Shown: piece after piece, positions 1-10,880 of the stretch
Layout of the letters: every line of letters begins with the position of its first letter
Numbering within the stretch: position 1 is the stretch's first letter
Origin: Hypericum androsaemum
Lineage: Eukaryota > Streptophyta > Magnoliopsida > Malpighiales > Hypericaceae
Assembly: GCA_963995505.1 (NCBI GenBank)
Contig: OZ023193.1
Location: 2,728,001 to 2,792,000 of the forward strand
Direction: 5' to 3'
DNA length: 64,000 bases
Made by a program: the position numbers and the translations under genes
Notes under the pieces: model-generated
Databases searched by the model: none
What the model was told of the DNA's origin: nothing
The model's input: the letters and a program-made list of their open reading frames with translations, nothing else

Positions 1-374
1 GTGTGTTATCGTGAGGGGTTGGAGACTCTTCGTGTATTGGGTCCCCTACTAGGTTTTTTGTAATCTTTTTGGGGCTCGTATGTTAGACCAGTATAGGCCT
101 ATGTACATACATTTACTTCATTATTAATACAACTTCACTTTTTTTTTAATGGATGTGTTTTTGTTTTTTGTTTTATAGTTTTTTTTCTGTCCTTTTTGGA
201 CTCACATGCCATTAGTTATCTCATTAGTCGTACTCACTCGGAATACCAATCGGAAAAAAATTCCCTCACTGGTCTACTCTTTTTCTAAGTAAAAAATTGA
301 CACGTTAAATATTTTCCATGCGAGAATATTAAAATTACGGATTAATGTATTTAGAAGTTAATGGTGAAGCATTG

Positions 375-482
375 ATGCTTTGCCAAAGATTATTTAGTCT
401 AATGGTACAAGATGTTAGAATAATTCATGAAGATTAGGTTTTAAATCCCAGCATGGTATAAACATTTATCTTAAAAAAATAA
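375..482 (+). mobile_element. Possible tRNA-derived SINE remnant
   Basis: A box-A-like sequence (TTAGTCTAATGG, about 394-405) is followed roughly 40 bp later by a box-B-like sequence (AGGTTTTAAATCCC, about 437-450) and a short A-rich tail near 473-482. This order and spacing fit a pol III promoter of a plant SINE. Both boxes are degenerate and no target-site duplication was found. Recurs at 52532-52639. Confidence 0.3.
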
Positions 483-544
483 TCGGAGAACAGTAGATAA
501 AAAAATCACTCGATCGTGTTGTATATCAACGTTCTTAGAACTAC

Positions 545-3500
545 AGAAACCCGGAGTCGCTCTCCAATTTCCTCGTTCAATTAATTTATCTAATACCCAT
601 ACATATAAAACAAAATGCTAAGAGGGGAGGTTAATTATTTCACCAATTACGTTTGTAAGCTCTCATGGAAAAGAAATATCTATTAATTTGGACTATCTCC
701 GAATCTAATAAAGGACTATCTGAAAAGAGTCAGGGGCGCAATGCTTCAGAAAATAAACATGATTAAACTTTATACGATAACTTCCACTTGGGAATTTTGG
801 ATGCTGGCCAATTACCAAAAAATTATAATAACGATAAAATTCCCAACGTGAATTGCAACGTTGATTTACCTACATGATTCATGGTAATAATAAATACCTT
901 CATTAATATTTTATTTTGTTTCTTTATTCGGAAATGCGGCAATTTGTTAGCGTGGGCCTGTTGCGTAGAATCTGTGTTATTCTTGTTTAGGTGTTTGGGG
1001 TTTTTTTTTTGGTGAAAGCTACGTATGTATGTATTCTTTTTGAGGGGTAAGCTATGTACGTATTCGAGAAAGGCCTTCTAGAGATAGCTCCGTTAATGAT
1101 TTTTTTTTTAACGTCTGAGAAATTCAAATCTAAATTTTTTTTAAGTAAATAAAGATTAGTTGGTGTTTATTAGGGTTGGCAAAAGAACCCATTGCGCCAC
1201 TTATTGACAAAGGGCTACCCCTCTTATTTTCTCTCTCCTCTGGCCTCGCACAGTACTTTTGTTAGCTACCACATTTTTACCAGAAGTACTCCAACAATCA
1301 TTTTTTACAAAAATACTGGAATTAGCGTGACAGTGGTTTTCCTCAAAAGAAAATGCGTGACAGCGCTGGCTCTATATAATACAATACAGTGTGTAGGTTA
1401 AGTCTCCCAACAGCTTCTTTCCTTCTGTTAAGAACAACATGTAAATGGCAGACTTAGCTCTAAAATCAACTGCTGTTAATTGCTTTTGGCAGGTAGAAGA
1501 TAGGTGAGTTCAAGAGCTACCAACCAAGACCCAGTGAATAGTTTTACCTAAGCCTGGCCTTCAGCTTTTGCTTGGCTAATAAGCCTCGAGATTTCTGACT
1601 CTAATTAGTGTTGTATATTGATGTTCAACCATGAATTATCGTAGTTAAGGGATTTATGAGACGTCTTTCTCCATCTGCTAAAGTAATCAAGTAACGAAAG
1701 ATTGTAATTGTGCTTCTTTCGATTTTTTGAAAATTCGCTGAGACGATTAATTCATGAGGTACCTCCTTCGCCATAATATATATAAATATAAATAAAAACC
1801 AAAACAAACTTGTCCCGTCCAATTCAAGCGTTTGTCCCCTGTTTTAGATTTTCGTTTCCCTAATAAAATCCAACCCCGCTAAAGAAGAGAAGATATCTTT
1901 ATTTCCTATCGTGAATTAAATCTTATTATTATTTCGATTTCCTATTGAGGGTTTTGGGCAGTCACCTAATTATTCGAAAGCGTTTACGTGAGAATTATTC
2001 TTCATTCAAGTTAAGTATTTTTATAACCACGACAGTCAATTATCAATGAGTTAATATAGTTGGACTACCAAGATTTTTTATTTATTAAAATTTTAACAAT
2101 ATCACTCAAAGAATTAAACATTTATAATTAAATTTCTCGAACTAGAACTTCGATTATTCAACCCGCACTCACAATAACTAATCATCAAAATTTATACCAC
2201 ATTATTTCGGGAGCCTCGGCGCTGGTTTTTCGATATTTTTATGCTCATAAAAAATGGAGTCACTCTCCAATTTCCTACTCGTTCAATTAATTTATCTAAT
2301 TCTCATACAAATAAAACAAAATGCAAAGAGGGGAAGTTAATAATTTCACCAATTACGTTTTCAAGCTCTCATGAAAATGAAATATTCATTAATTTTGACT
2401 ATCTTCAATCGGATAAATACATAAAAATAAAAAGTCTCCGGATCAAATAAAGGACTATCTGAAGAGAGTCAGAGGCGCAATGCTTCGGAAAACAAAAATG
2501 ATTAAACTTTATACGATAAATTTCACGTTGGGAATTTTGGGTGCTGGCCAATTACCAAAAGATTATAATAACGATAAAATTCCCAACGTGAATTTACCTA
2601 CATGATTCATGATAATAATAAATACCTTCATTAATATTTTATTTTTCCCTTTATTCGGAAATGTGGCAACTTGTCAGCGTGGGATTGTTGCATAGAATCT
2701 GTGTTATTCTTGTTTAGGTGTTTGGGGTTTTTTTAGTGAAAGCTATGTATGTATGTATTCTTTTTGAGGGGTAAGCTATGTACGTATTCGAGAAGGGCCT
2801 TTTAGAGGTACATCTGTTAATGATTTTTTTTTACGTGTGAGAAATTTAAATCTTAATTTTTTTTTAAGTGAATATAAATTATTTGGTGTTTATTAGGGTT
2901 GGCAAAAGATCCCATTGTGCGACTTATTGACAAAGGGTCGAAACTACCCCTCTTCTTTTTTCTCTCCTCTGGCCTCGCACAGTACTTTTGTTAGCTACCA
3001 CATTTTTACCAGAAGTACTTTAACAATGATACTCTAAAAAATAGAAAGATACAAGAGAAATTGGAATCGGCGTGACAGTAGTCCCAGAGCTAGATAAACC
3101 CAAGTATGATCACTGGCTCTATAAAATACAATACAGTGTTTTCGAAACTCTGTCACCAAAATCTTCAAAAAAAATGGAAACTGTCACCAAGGGGATATGA
3201 TTGAGCTGGATTTGTTCCTTGGCCAAATAATACCCTCTCCTTCTCTCTCTCTCTCCTCTCGCCTCCTACTGATTGATTTTTTTATTCCGCTTAAGCTTTC
3301 ATATTTGTAATCTTGTAGTACTGCTAATCTCCTCTCTCCTCCTCGCGGAAGCAAATGTCCATCAAAATATTTTTTTATAGTTGCATAGAGGTTTCTAAAG
3401 AGTAACAAAATATTTTTGTTCGCGGAACCATTCGAACAAAAATTTGCTCTCTCCTCGTATTTATAAGTAAAGTGTTGTAACTAATTGTGGGCTTCTCGAC

Positions 3501-4190
3501 AGTGGAGAAATTTTGGCGTAGCGGAAATTTTTTTGGTATAACTAATTGTGGACTTTTCTGCAATATATCGGATAGCGTGTATCATTTATTATATACAAGG
3601 ATCTTGTAGCCTCAAGATTTCTGACTCTAACTAGTGTTGTATGTTGATGTTCAACCATGAATTATCGTAGTTAAGGGATTTATGAGATGTCTCTCTCCAT
3701 CTGCTAAAGTAATTAAGTAACGGAAGATTGTAATTGTGCTTCTTTCCATTTTTAAAAAATTCGCTAAGGCGATTAATTCAGTTTTGAATCAGGTACCTCC
3801 TTCGTCATAATATATATAAATATAAATAAAAACCAAAACAAACTTGTCCCGTCCAATTCAAGCGTCTGTCCCTTGGTTTAGATTTTCGTTTCCCTAATAA
3901 AATCCAACCCCGTTAAAGAAGGGGAGATATCTTTGTTTCCTATCGTGAATTAAATCTTATTATTATTTCAATTTCCTATTGAGGGTTTTGGGCAGTCACC
4001 TAATTTATTCGAAAGCGTTTACGTGAGAATTATTCTTCATTCAAGTTAAGTAATTTTATAACCACGACAGTCAATTATCACTGAGTTATTATAGTTGGAC
4101 TAGCAAGAATTTTTATATATTAAATTTCTAACGATATCATTCAAAGAATTGAACATTTATAGTTAAATTTCTCGAACTCAAACTTCATTC
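545..4190. repeat. Tandem duplication of a 1.7-2 kb unit (545-2215 and 2250-4190)
   Basis: The two units share the same blocks in order: a block starting near 553 and 2253, an imperfect hairpin (about 790-865 and 2524-2590), a block near 1165 and 2890, and a block starting near 1585 and 3608 that runs to about 2160 and 4190. Unit 2 has roughly 300 extra bases around 3150-3600. The units have visible substitutions and indels, so this duplication is much older than the 52-kb repeat. An inverted third copy of the right half lies at 22250-23040, upstream of the gene at 23169. The unit is therefore an expanded promoter-side flank of that gene family. Same structure at 52702-56347. Confidence 0.85.
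2524..2590. repeat. Perfect 15-bp inverted repeat hairpin
   Basis: CACGTTGGGAATTTT at 2524-2538 is exactly complementary to 2576-2590, with a 37-base loop. A related imperfect hairpin is in the sister unit around 790-865, where the loop is similar but the left arm is mutated. It could be the ends of a tiny MITE or a recombination-prone palindrome. Recurs at 54681-54747. Confidence 0.8.
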
Positions 4191-5838
4191 AACCCGAAGG
4201 TGACTTGTGAAAGCAACGGCCAGACCAACATGGTTCACTAGACGTTTAAAAAAAATGGTTCACTAGATTAGAAAACTATATTATAACCATTCCACCCAAC
4301 AATAAACTAAATTATAATCTTATATTTGCAATAAATAAATGTCTGCAATAGTCACCGACCGTTTGTATCTTTGCAAGAAATTGGATCGGAGATACCTTAA
4401 TTTCGTAGAGGGAGAGGAGAATCTTTGGAGTTTTCATGTAATATATTAATTGATTATGATAATCCATTGTTGACCAAGTATAATATCACTTTTCATTGTT
4501 GACATTTTAAATTAAAATCTAGGGACTAATCAATTGATTTTGAGAAATACGAAAGACTAAATAATAATTTGTTGTCTGAAATAATCAATTATTTCATAAA
4601 CCTATTTCACCTAAAGAAAATTGTAAAATATGCAGCATCAATTAATGTAAGAATTTGTTTGCACATATAAGGAAACATTTTCCGACTATGTGCATGCAAA
4701 GGGTGGTCATGGAGAAAAGCCGCAACCAAGAAAAGCTAACCCAAAGAAATACTGCTGCTGCAAGCTAGCGTTTAACTTATGATTGGCTAGTTAAACGAAC
4801 TAAAAAGTCATTTCTAAGTAAAAAGGGAACAAGTTTCTCAACAAAAAAAAAGAGTAAAAAAGGAACAATAAATATTTAAATGTTATATTCGGGGTCAACT
4901 CAATAAATTTATTTATTTCTGTTGGCTCTATTAATTAAATTAAAATAAGATCATATCATATGGCTACTTACAACACACATTATCCAAAAGGAAGGTACAA
5001 AAATAAGGTATATCATAATGTTAATTGACTACTTGACACGTCCTAATAAGATGGTATAATAATGAATATGAAGCCCAAGTCCCAACATTCGGTGAAGGAT
5101 CGACATTTTCTTGGTATATTTGCGAACTCCCAAAAGACCAATATCTTAAAATATCGATTTTAAGATTCAATACCATATGTGACCCTAAACTTCGGCGAAC
5201 AACACACTAGGGCCAACGTGGGTCCTCTTCCGATCAACACTTTTTTTTTCGCTTCACTGCAATGGACCAGATTGCAAAATTTAACGTATATGATAATTCA
5301 TCCAAAATATTAAAGAAATTAAAAAGGAACTGATACATTATGAATTTTAAAATCTAAATTTCCTAGTGATATATTCTTATACCTGAGACTCAAGCTCAAA
5401 ATCTTATTAATTGAATCTTATTAACATTATAAATTGTGAGGGCCGCATTTTGGGGTCTGTATCATTGTTTCACACCACTCACTCACACTATTAAAAGACT
5501 CGAAGTTGAGAATTTTGATTAAGTTCGAATCCATAAAACTTGTGCTACACCTATTCAAAAATAGTTTAATCGAATTAATTTTCAAAATAGATTTTTTTTA
5601 GAATAATTTAATCACAGAATCGACAGAACTCTTTTCTGTCCATAATGTATCGTTTCACAAGAATGTTGGGCATTAGAATTTATGGACCAATCATCGAGCT
5701 CCAAGGAAAGAGAATAAAAAGAAAACCTTCGCTAGGAACTTCCAACGTGGGCTGAGGCGAGTGAAATGCACACCCCAATCAGATTTGTTGTAACCTACAG
5801 AAGGCGTGAAGCCTTTTCCCTTGGGAATTAATTGCAAC
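4191..5838. other. AT-rich intergenic sequence, no gene seen
   Basis: No coding signal, RNA gene or terminal-repeat element was recognised. The ORFs in it are short and without family resemblance. A short host duplication lies at its right end: a stretch ending in GGAATTAATTGCAAC occurs at about 5815-5838 and again at 6335-6358, flanking the hAT MITE. Recurs at 56348-57995. Confidence 0.6.
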
Positions 5839-6293
5839 CATGGTTTTAAAAAACGCGGTCCGACCGGTTGGACTGCGAAACGGGCACTAGACCGGGTCGT
5901 TTTTAGGCTTTTGACCGGGGTCTGTACTAACCAGACCAAATCCGGTCGGACCGGCTGATTTTGAGGTCCATCTTGACCGGTCGAACCCGGTTAGTACAAA
6001 AATGGGCGAAATTGACTTTTTTTTGGTAATTTTCGAGGAAAAAAATTGATTTGACAAATTTATAAAGTAATAAATAAATAAATAAAGTAGATTTATAGAG
6101 TGGAGAGATAAAAAATTAAGTCTACTTTTTTTTGTATGGAAAATAAGTATATTTTAACCTACATATATATATTATTTAAAATATTTAAAAATAAAAAATT
6201 TTGGTCCAACCGGTAGTTTGACCGATCCGACCGGCCGACCCGGAGGACGGGAGAAATCCCGGATCGGCCTCCGGGTCGTTTTTTAAAACCATG
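5839..6293. mobile_element. hAT-type MITE, 455 bp, 8-bp TSD
   Basis: The element starts CATGGTTTTAAAAAACG and ends in its inverse (CGTTTTTTAAAACCATG). It is flanked by perfect 8-bp duplications ATTGCAAC at 5831-5838 and 6294-6301. Eight-base duplications are the hallmark of hAT transposition. The interior carries GACCGGT-rich subterminal repeats but no transposase. ATTGCAAC also occurs at 6351 because the host sequence is locally duplicated, so the duplication could in principle pre-exist, but the terminal inverted repeats support the call. Confidence 0.8.
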
Positions 6294-6810
6294 ATTGCAA
6301 CGATCCAAACGTGGGAGGCACTCCAGGGAAGCCCTTTTCCCTTGGGAATTAATTGCAACGATCCTTTGGTTTGACCGATCTCAAACGTGGGACCCACTCC
6401 AGGGATCTCAAACTCTGCTGTTTCCCCGAGCACCCAGTGATGTACTGCTTTCTTTGATAATAGGTGGAGAAAAAATGCACGTTATTTTTTTACAAGTAAA
6501 ATAAGTTGTTGTTCTAATAAGTAAAATGTAGGTTGTTTTGGAAGTAAATAAAAAGTAGGTGGTTGATACAGTTTAAATAACCCCTAAGAAATGTTAAATT
6601 TAAATAAAGTTGTAATTAGGTGACAAAGAGAAAAAAAAAATTAGGTTATCAAAAAGCGTCTGCTAGAGAAAATAATTTTATTACACCGTGTTTGGTTCTT
6701 TGGTTTGGTTCTAGTTTAAGCTGGACCAGTTGTTCGGTTCCAGTTCTAAACCAGAGTAAAATCCGGTCTATTCCGGTTTGTGAAAAAATCCGGTCATGTC
6801 ACATGGTGAC

Positions 6811-7830
6811 TTGGTATGTAACCACCAATAAACAAGTACCAAGTGTATTTGTTACTTCCTAATGAATTAGATGACATATGTTTAAAAGAATATTTCCTAA
6901 AAATAGTTATTTGAATCGGGGACAGTTCCAAGTAATTAATAGGAAGTCTAATTTTAATTCTTTTTATGTTTTACCTTAGTTCTCAGCTGGAGAAATAATT
7001 ATAAAAATAATACTTAATAGACTTGTGTTGTTTAAGCCTTCCGAAGTCATCAACTTTGACAGAGGAAAGCACATCCGAACAAAAAATCTCAGCAATTATA
7101 TATGAACAAGTAATTAAAATGTTTTGATCCTTTCTTTTCTTTCATTTTTGCTAGTTTCATTTTTTTAGTGTTTGGTGTTTTGTAACTTACAATTACTTGA
7201 TTAGTTTGTGGTTGACAATTAGGTTTCTGAAACAAAAACATTAGATAGAACATGAAGATGAATGTATGTATCAACATTTTTGCTTTGCATAGTGTATGAC
7301 TTTTTAAATTTTATGAAATATCGTAGATGATGAAAACAACATTATTGATTATGTATAAAAAAATTATAGGACATATAACTCGTACATCATATTGAAGAGT
7401 TTTGGTGTCAAAAAGTGAAAAGTACTGAAATCAAGAAAATGAACTAATACATCGTCAAATTATGTATTTATTTTCCAATAAGTAATATATTAACGAATTT
7501 GAGTATTATTATTTATGATTGAAATTTTGAAGGGAAGCACCTCACGATCTATTCTTATCGAATGCACCGTATGAATTGCAGGATAGCAATTCAAGAACTA
7601 TTTTTTTTTCATGTGAATGTGTTAAAATTTTGTTAAGATGGTTGACGTAAATGCACAGCCTCGGTCTTCTTCAATTACTTGGTATTGTTTTCCGATTTAA
7701 AGAAATCTTTTAAGGAAATTTTTTTGTGACAATGCCTTGATTTTTCCATAGTTATTTATCCTAGTCATGTAATTTATTAAGAAGTGACAAATACACTTGA
7801 TACTTGTTTATTGGTGGATAAATACCAAAT
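6811..7830. repeat. Fold-back structure with about 58-bp inverted arms
   Basis: Bases 6811-6869 match the reverse complement of about 7771-7829 with a few mismatches; both arms contain CCACCAATAAACAAGTA on opposite strands. The roughly 0.9-kb spacer is AT-rich and holds no convincing gene. It may be a fold-back transposon or a local inverted duplication; no target-site duplication was identified. Recurs at 58968-59987. Confidence 0.6.
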
Positions 7831-7951
7831 TATTATGTGACTTGGTATAGAGGCATCACCATAAAATATCTCTGAAAAAGGGGAGAAAAAAAGACTAAAA
7901 ACAAAACCAATAACTAAACGGGTAACCATAGTGGCAAAGCCGCTGCCATAT

Positions 7952-8374
7952 CTAGTAACTCACGCAAGCAAACTCACAAATCAGGTAGTCAAGGGTGAAG
8001 GCAGTCCCAGTCCCCTTCCTCGCTTGAAAGCGAGTTTTCTTGACAGGCGGTAGGTCAAAATCCTTCAAGTTCGAATCGACCTCGTCCGCCCAATTGTTCT
8101 TCATCTTCTTTGTAATCGAAACCATGAACTTTAACAAATCTGGAAGATCATCGTTGTCAGAAAAAACAACGACCTCATTATCCTCATAATCGGGATATGC
8201 ATGAGATCTGTAGAAGGCACAATAGAGACGCGACCCAAAATAGACATAGAAGAACACTGTAGAATCAGAGTTCCCTCGCCAAAACAAGATGACTACCGGA
8301 GTGTTCCTTCTACTATTTAAGCATTTTTCGTTAAAGATGCTCACCAAATGAAATATTATGATGGAGTCTTTCAT
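7952..8374 (-). CDS. Unrecognised 140-residue ORF
   Basis: An ATG-initiated ORF of 140 codons, among the longer uninterrupted frames of the AT-rich first 12 kb. The C-terminal two thirds (about residues 55-130) look protein-like: an acidic stretch (PDYEDNEVVVFSDNDDLPD), then a Lys/Asn-rich amphipathic segment and a basic patch (PPVKKTRFQARK). The first 50 residues are hydrophobic and less convincing and may be a spurious extension. No domain was recognised and no introns, promoter or poly-A signal are obvious. It could be an exon or degraded remnant of a larger gene. An identical copy is at 60109-60531. Confidence 0.35.
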   Translation of the reverse strand: MKDSIIIFHLVSIFNEKCLNSRRNTPVVILFWRGNSDSTVFFYVYFGSRLYCAFYRSHAYPDYEDNEVVVFSDNDDLPDLLKFMVSITKKMKNNWADEVDSNLKDFDLPPVKKTRFQARKGTGTAFTLDYLICEFACVSY

Positions 8375-10569
8375 AATGAAAGTGGTGGCCTAATGGAAAT
8401 ATTTTGTAATCGTTCTTGTGAATAATGAACTCAGTATTTTATAATGAAAAAACTGGCAGAGTGTTGGGCGATCAGCTCACTTGGCCCATCGTCGTTTGGG
8501 TTTTTATTTTATCTTAATTCAATTCTAATGATACATAACACAATACTATTTGTTGAAATATATATTAGTATAATTATAAAATTAAAATTATCTTTTAATA
8601 AAAATAACAATAAAAAATAGTATTTTTTAATTATCTATAAATAGAACCTAATATTGACATATCTTGTTGCAAAATTTTGTCACTAGTAATTAAATATATA
8701 ATTTTTATTTTCTGAATTTATAATTTATCATTTCACACATCTATTTGTAGCATATTTTATATTTTTATAATTATGTATTTCAAATTTTGTAATCTTTAAT
8801 GCAAAATTGTGGATTTAGTGAAGAAGAAGCATAGCATGTGAATTTAAATCCTCGGAACTTTGTGCCTCATGGAATCGTCAAATCCTCGGAACTTTGTGCG
8901 TTACGATGGAAGATAACAACTTTTGAATTGAGAATAATGAAATATTTATTAGTTGATTGACTAATAGTATCGTGTTGTTTGTTAATACCAATAACATTAA
9001 TATTTACAAGTTATATAGGCTAGATTCCTCGCTCCGATTCATTGGGATTTGTCCAAATAAAAAAGGTGCAGGTTTACTTTAGCATTTTATATGGTGGTCA
9101 TCTGTTAACAAAATTGCACGGGGATTCTGATGAATGCTCAATTATATAAAAAAAATTGCATGGTAATTTTCATTCTTAAAATTTAATGACGATAAATGCT
9201 CTATTATAAAAGAATTTGTATTGTAAAAACTAATAAATGTTATGCTCTGGTGATGGTGGAGAAAAGAATTCTCGATGAATTTAAAGATATTCTCTGAGAC
9301 AAAATTTCTCCAGATGTTCCACCTATCAGAAGAGATATCCAATACTCTATTAATGTCAATCCCGAGGCATTCATTCCAAATAGTATGTTGGATTTGACTT
9401 TTATTCCAATTCCACATTCTTATAGTGTTGGATTTGACTGCATGAGAAAAATAATCTGATTTTTTTTAGAAACAGAAAAATAATCTGATTGGAAATGTGA
9501 AAATGTGGAGAGAATCATTCAAATCTGATTGATAACCTTTTGACGTCGCGCCGGCGCGACGTAGTCTTTGTCAACGTTTGTACTGGTTTCTTTCTTTCTT
9601 TCCCTAATCGTTGGATGAGTGGGATCGAAAGAATCAACGGCATCGGTGCATCCACAATATAGGCTTTCACTTGTTGTGGGCCTTGTGGCCATTTTCTTTT
9701 TTAAATTTCTACATTCGAGAACCGCAAGAGTCCTATTTACAATGACCAAGTTAATAATATTTTGATATTCCTCAGAAATAAATCGTAACGAACCCAAAAT
9801 TTAATTAATTAAAATAAAGTCTCTTGTTACTTCGATCGTTTAGTCTTTGATTTTTTTATTAAGTAGACGTGAATGTGATCACTTCACATCTATTGGGGTA
9901 AATAGCGTCATAAAATCATTCGATAGCTGTAGTCTCTAGTTAATAGTATTATTGGGGTTATTGTTGGTGCATCTCTCTAGTTAATATCCACTCCATTTAT
10001 TATAATTCACATCCGACTATTTTTTAAAGGTTTTTTAGAAGTTCAATTGTTTATTAATAATTTTTATACGTTAACACTGACACTGTACGGCCAACCAAAT
10101 GTGGCCCACCGCCGACTCTTTTTCTCACTCTTTGTATAGTTTTTCTCAATTTTATATCCAGTGAATAAACCATATCAAAAGAAATATTACGGATGTTAAG
10201 ACATGATTTATTTAGATATGAATTATTGTCCAATATATAGTGATAAAACTTAAAATTATGTATTACTCCGAAATGATCTTGCATTCACGCCCTGCACAAG
10301 AGGATCAACTAAAAGCAACACACTCCATGTTTGGCAGCAAATCGCAGTAGAATTAGGGTTTCATTTTAATTGAAAGTAAATTCTGTAAGGATTTTATTTG
10401 AGAATTCATTTATAAATGAATTTCTAAATCACTCCAATTATATCTCTAGGTCTAATTTGTTTTTCGTTATAAATTTGAATTCATTTGCACATTAAGTTAC
10501 ATTCCTAATTCATTTCTTAAATCTCGAAATCTCAATCACAAAGTCATCGAAATAAGAGTCTCAAAATCA
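8375..10569. other. AT-rich intergenic sequence with a 20-bp GC palindrome
   Basis: No gene was recognised. The stretch is strongly AT-rich except for a perfect palindrome at 9543-9562. A short direct repeat with core CCTCGGAACTTTGTGC occurs twice near 8851 and 8884. ORFs of 76-92 codons here have low-complexity or AT-driven composition and no family resemblance. Recurs at 60532-62726. Confidence 0.6.
9543..9562. repeat. Perfect 20-bp CpG-rich palindrome
   Basis: ACGTCGCGCC is followed directly by its exact reverse complement GGCGCGACGT, with no spacer. It contains several CpG steps in an AT-rich neighbourhood where methylated CpG is expected to decay. Copy at 61700-61719. Function unknown; it could bind a dimeric protein or be chance. 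Confidence 0.9.
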
Positions 10570-10880
10570 ATCCAGATTTGGGGTATATAAGTACATAATT
10601 ACCGTATCCTAAACACGAAATCACAGTAATCACAGATTACCACGAAATCACAATCACAGAATTCCACGAAATCACAATCATTCAATATTTTCTCAGTCTA
10701 CACAAATCACGAACTCTCAGGAGATCTCACGAAATCTCAGAGTCACCCAAGGTTCGGAACATATAAGTACATAATTACCGTATCCTCAACACAAAATCAC
10801 AATCAATGATTACCAAGAATTCACAATCACGGAATCTCACGAAATTATAATCATTCAATATTTTCTCAGTCTACACTAGT
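10570..10880. repeat. Tandem duplication, about 175 bp x 2, with short internal repeats
   Basis: The block beginning GTACATAATTACCGTATCCT occurs at 10591 and 10767, and the block ending TTTTCTCAGTCTACAC occurs near 10687 and 10859, giving a 173-176 bp period. Inside each unit the phrase ACGAAATCACAATCA recurs several times, as in a young satellite seed. No coding potential. Recurs at 62727-63037. Confidence 0.8.

Noticed and set aside
1192..1401. 69-codon ORF, repeated at 53349
   Set aside because: Starts at TTG, unrecognised composition, and lies in a non-coding repeat unit; the identical second copy only reflects the long duplication.
6185..6504. Opposed 82- and 69-codon ORFs across the hAT MITE edge
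   Set aside because: They run through terminal and host repeats and have no recognisable protein character.
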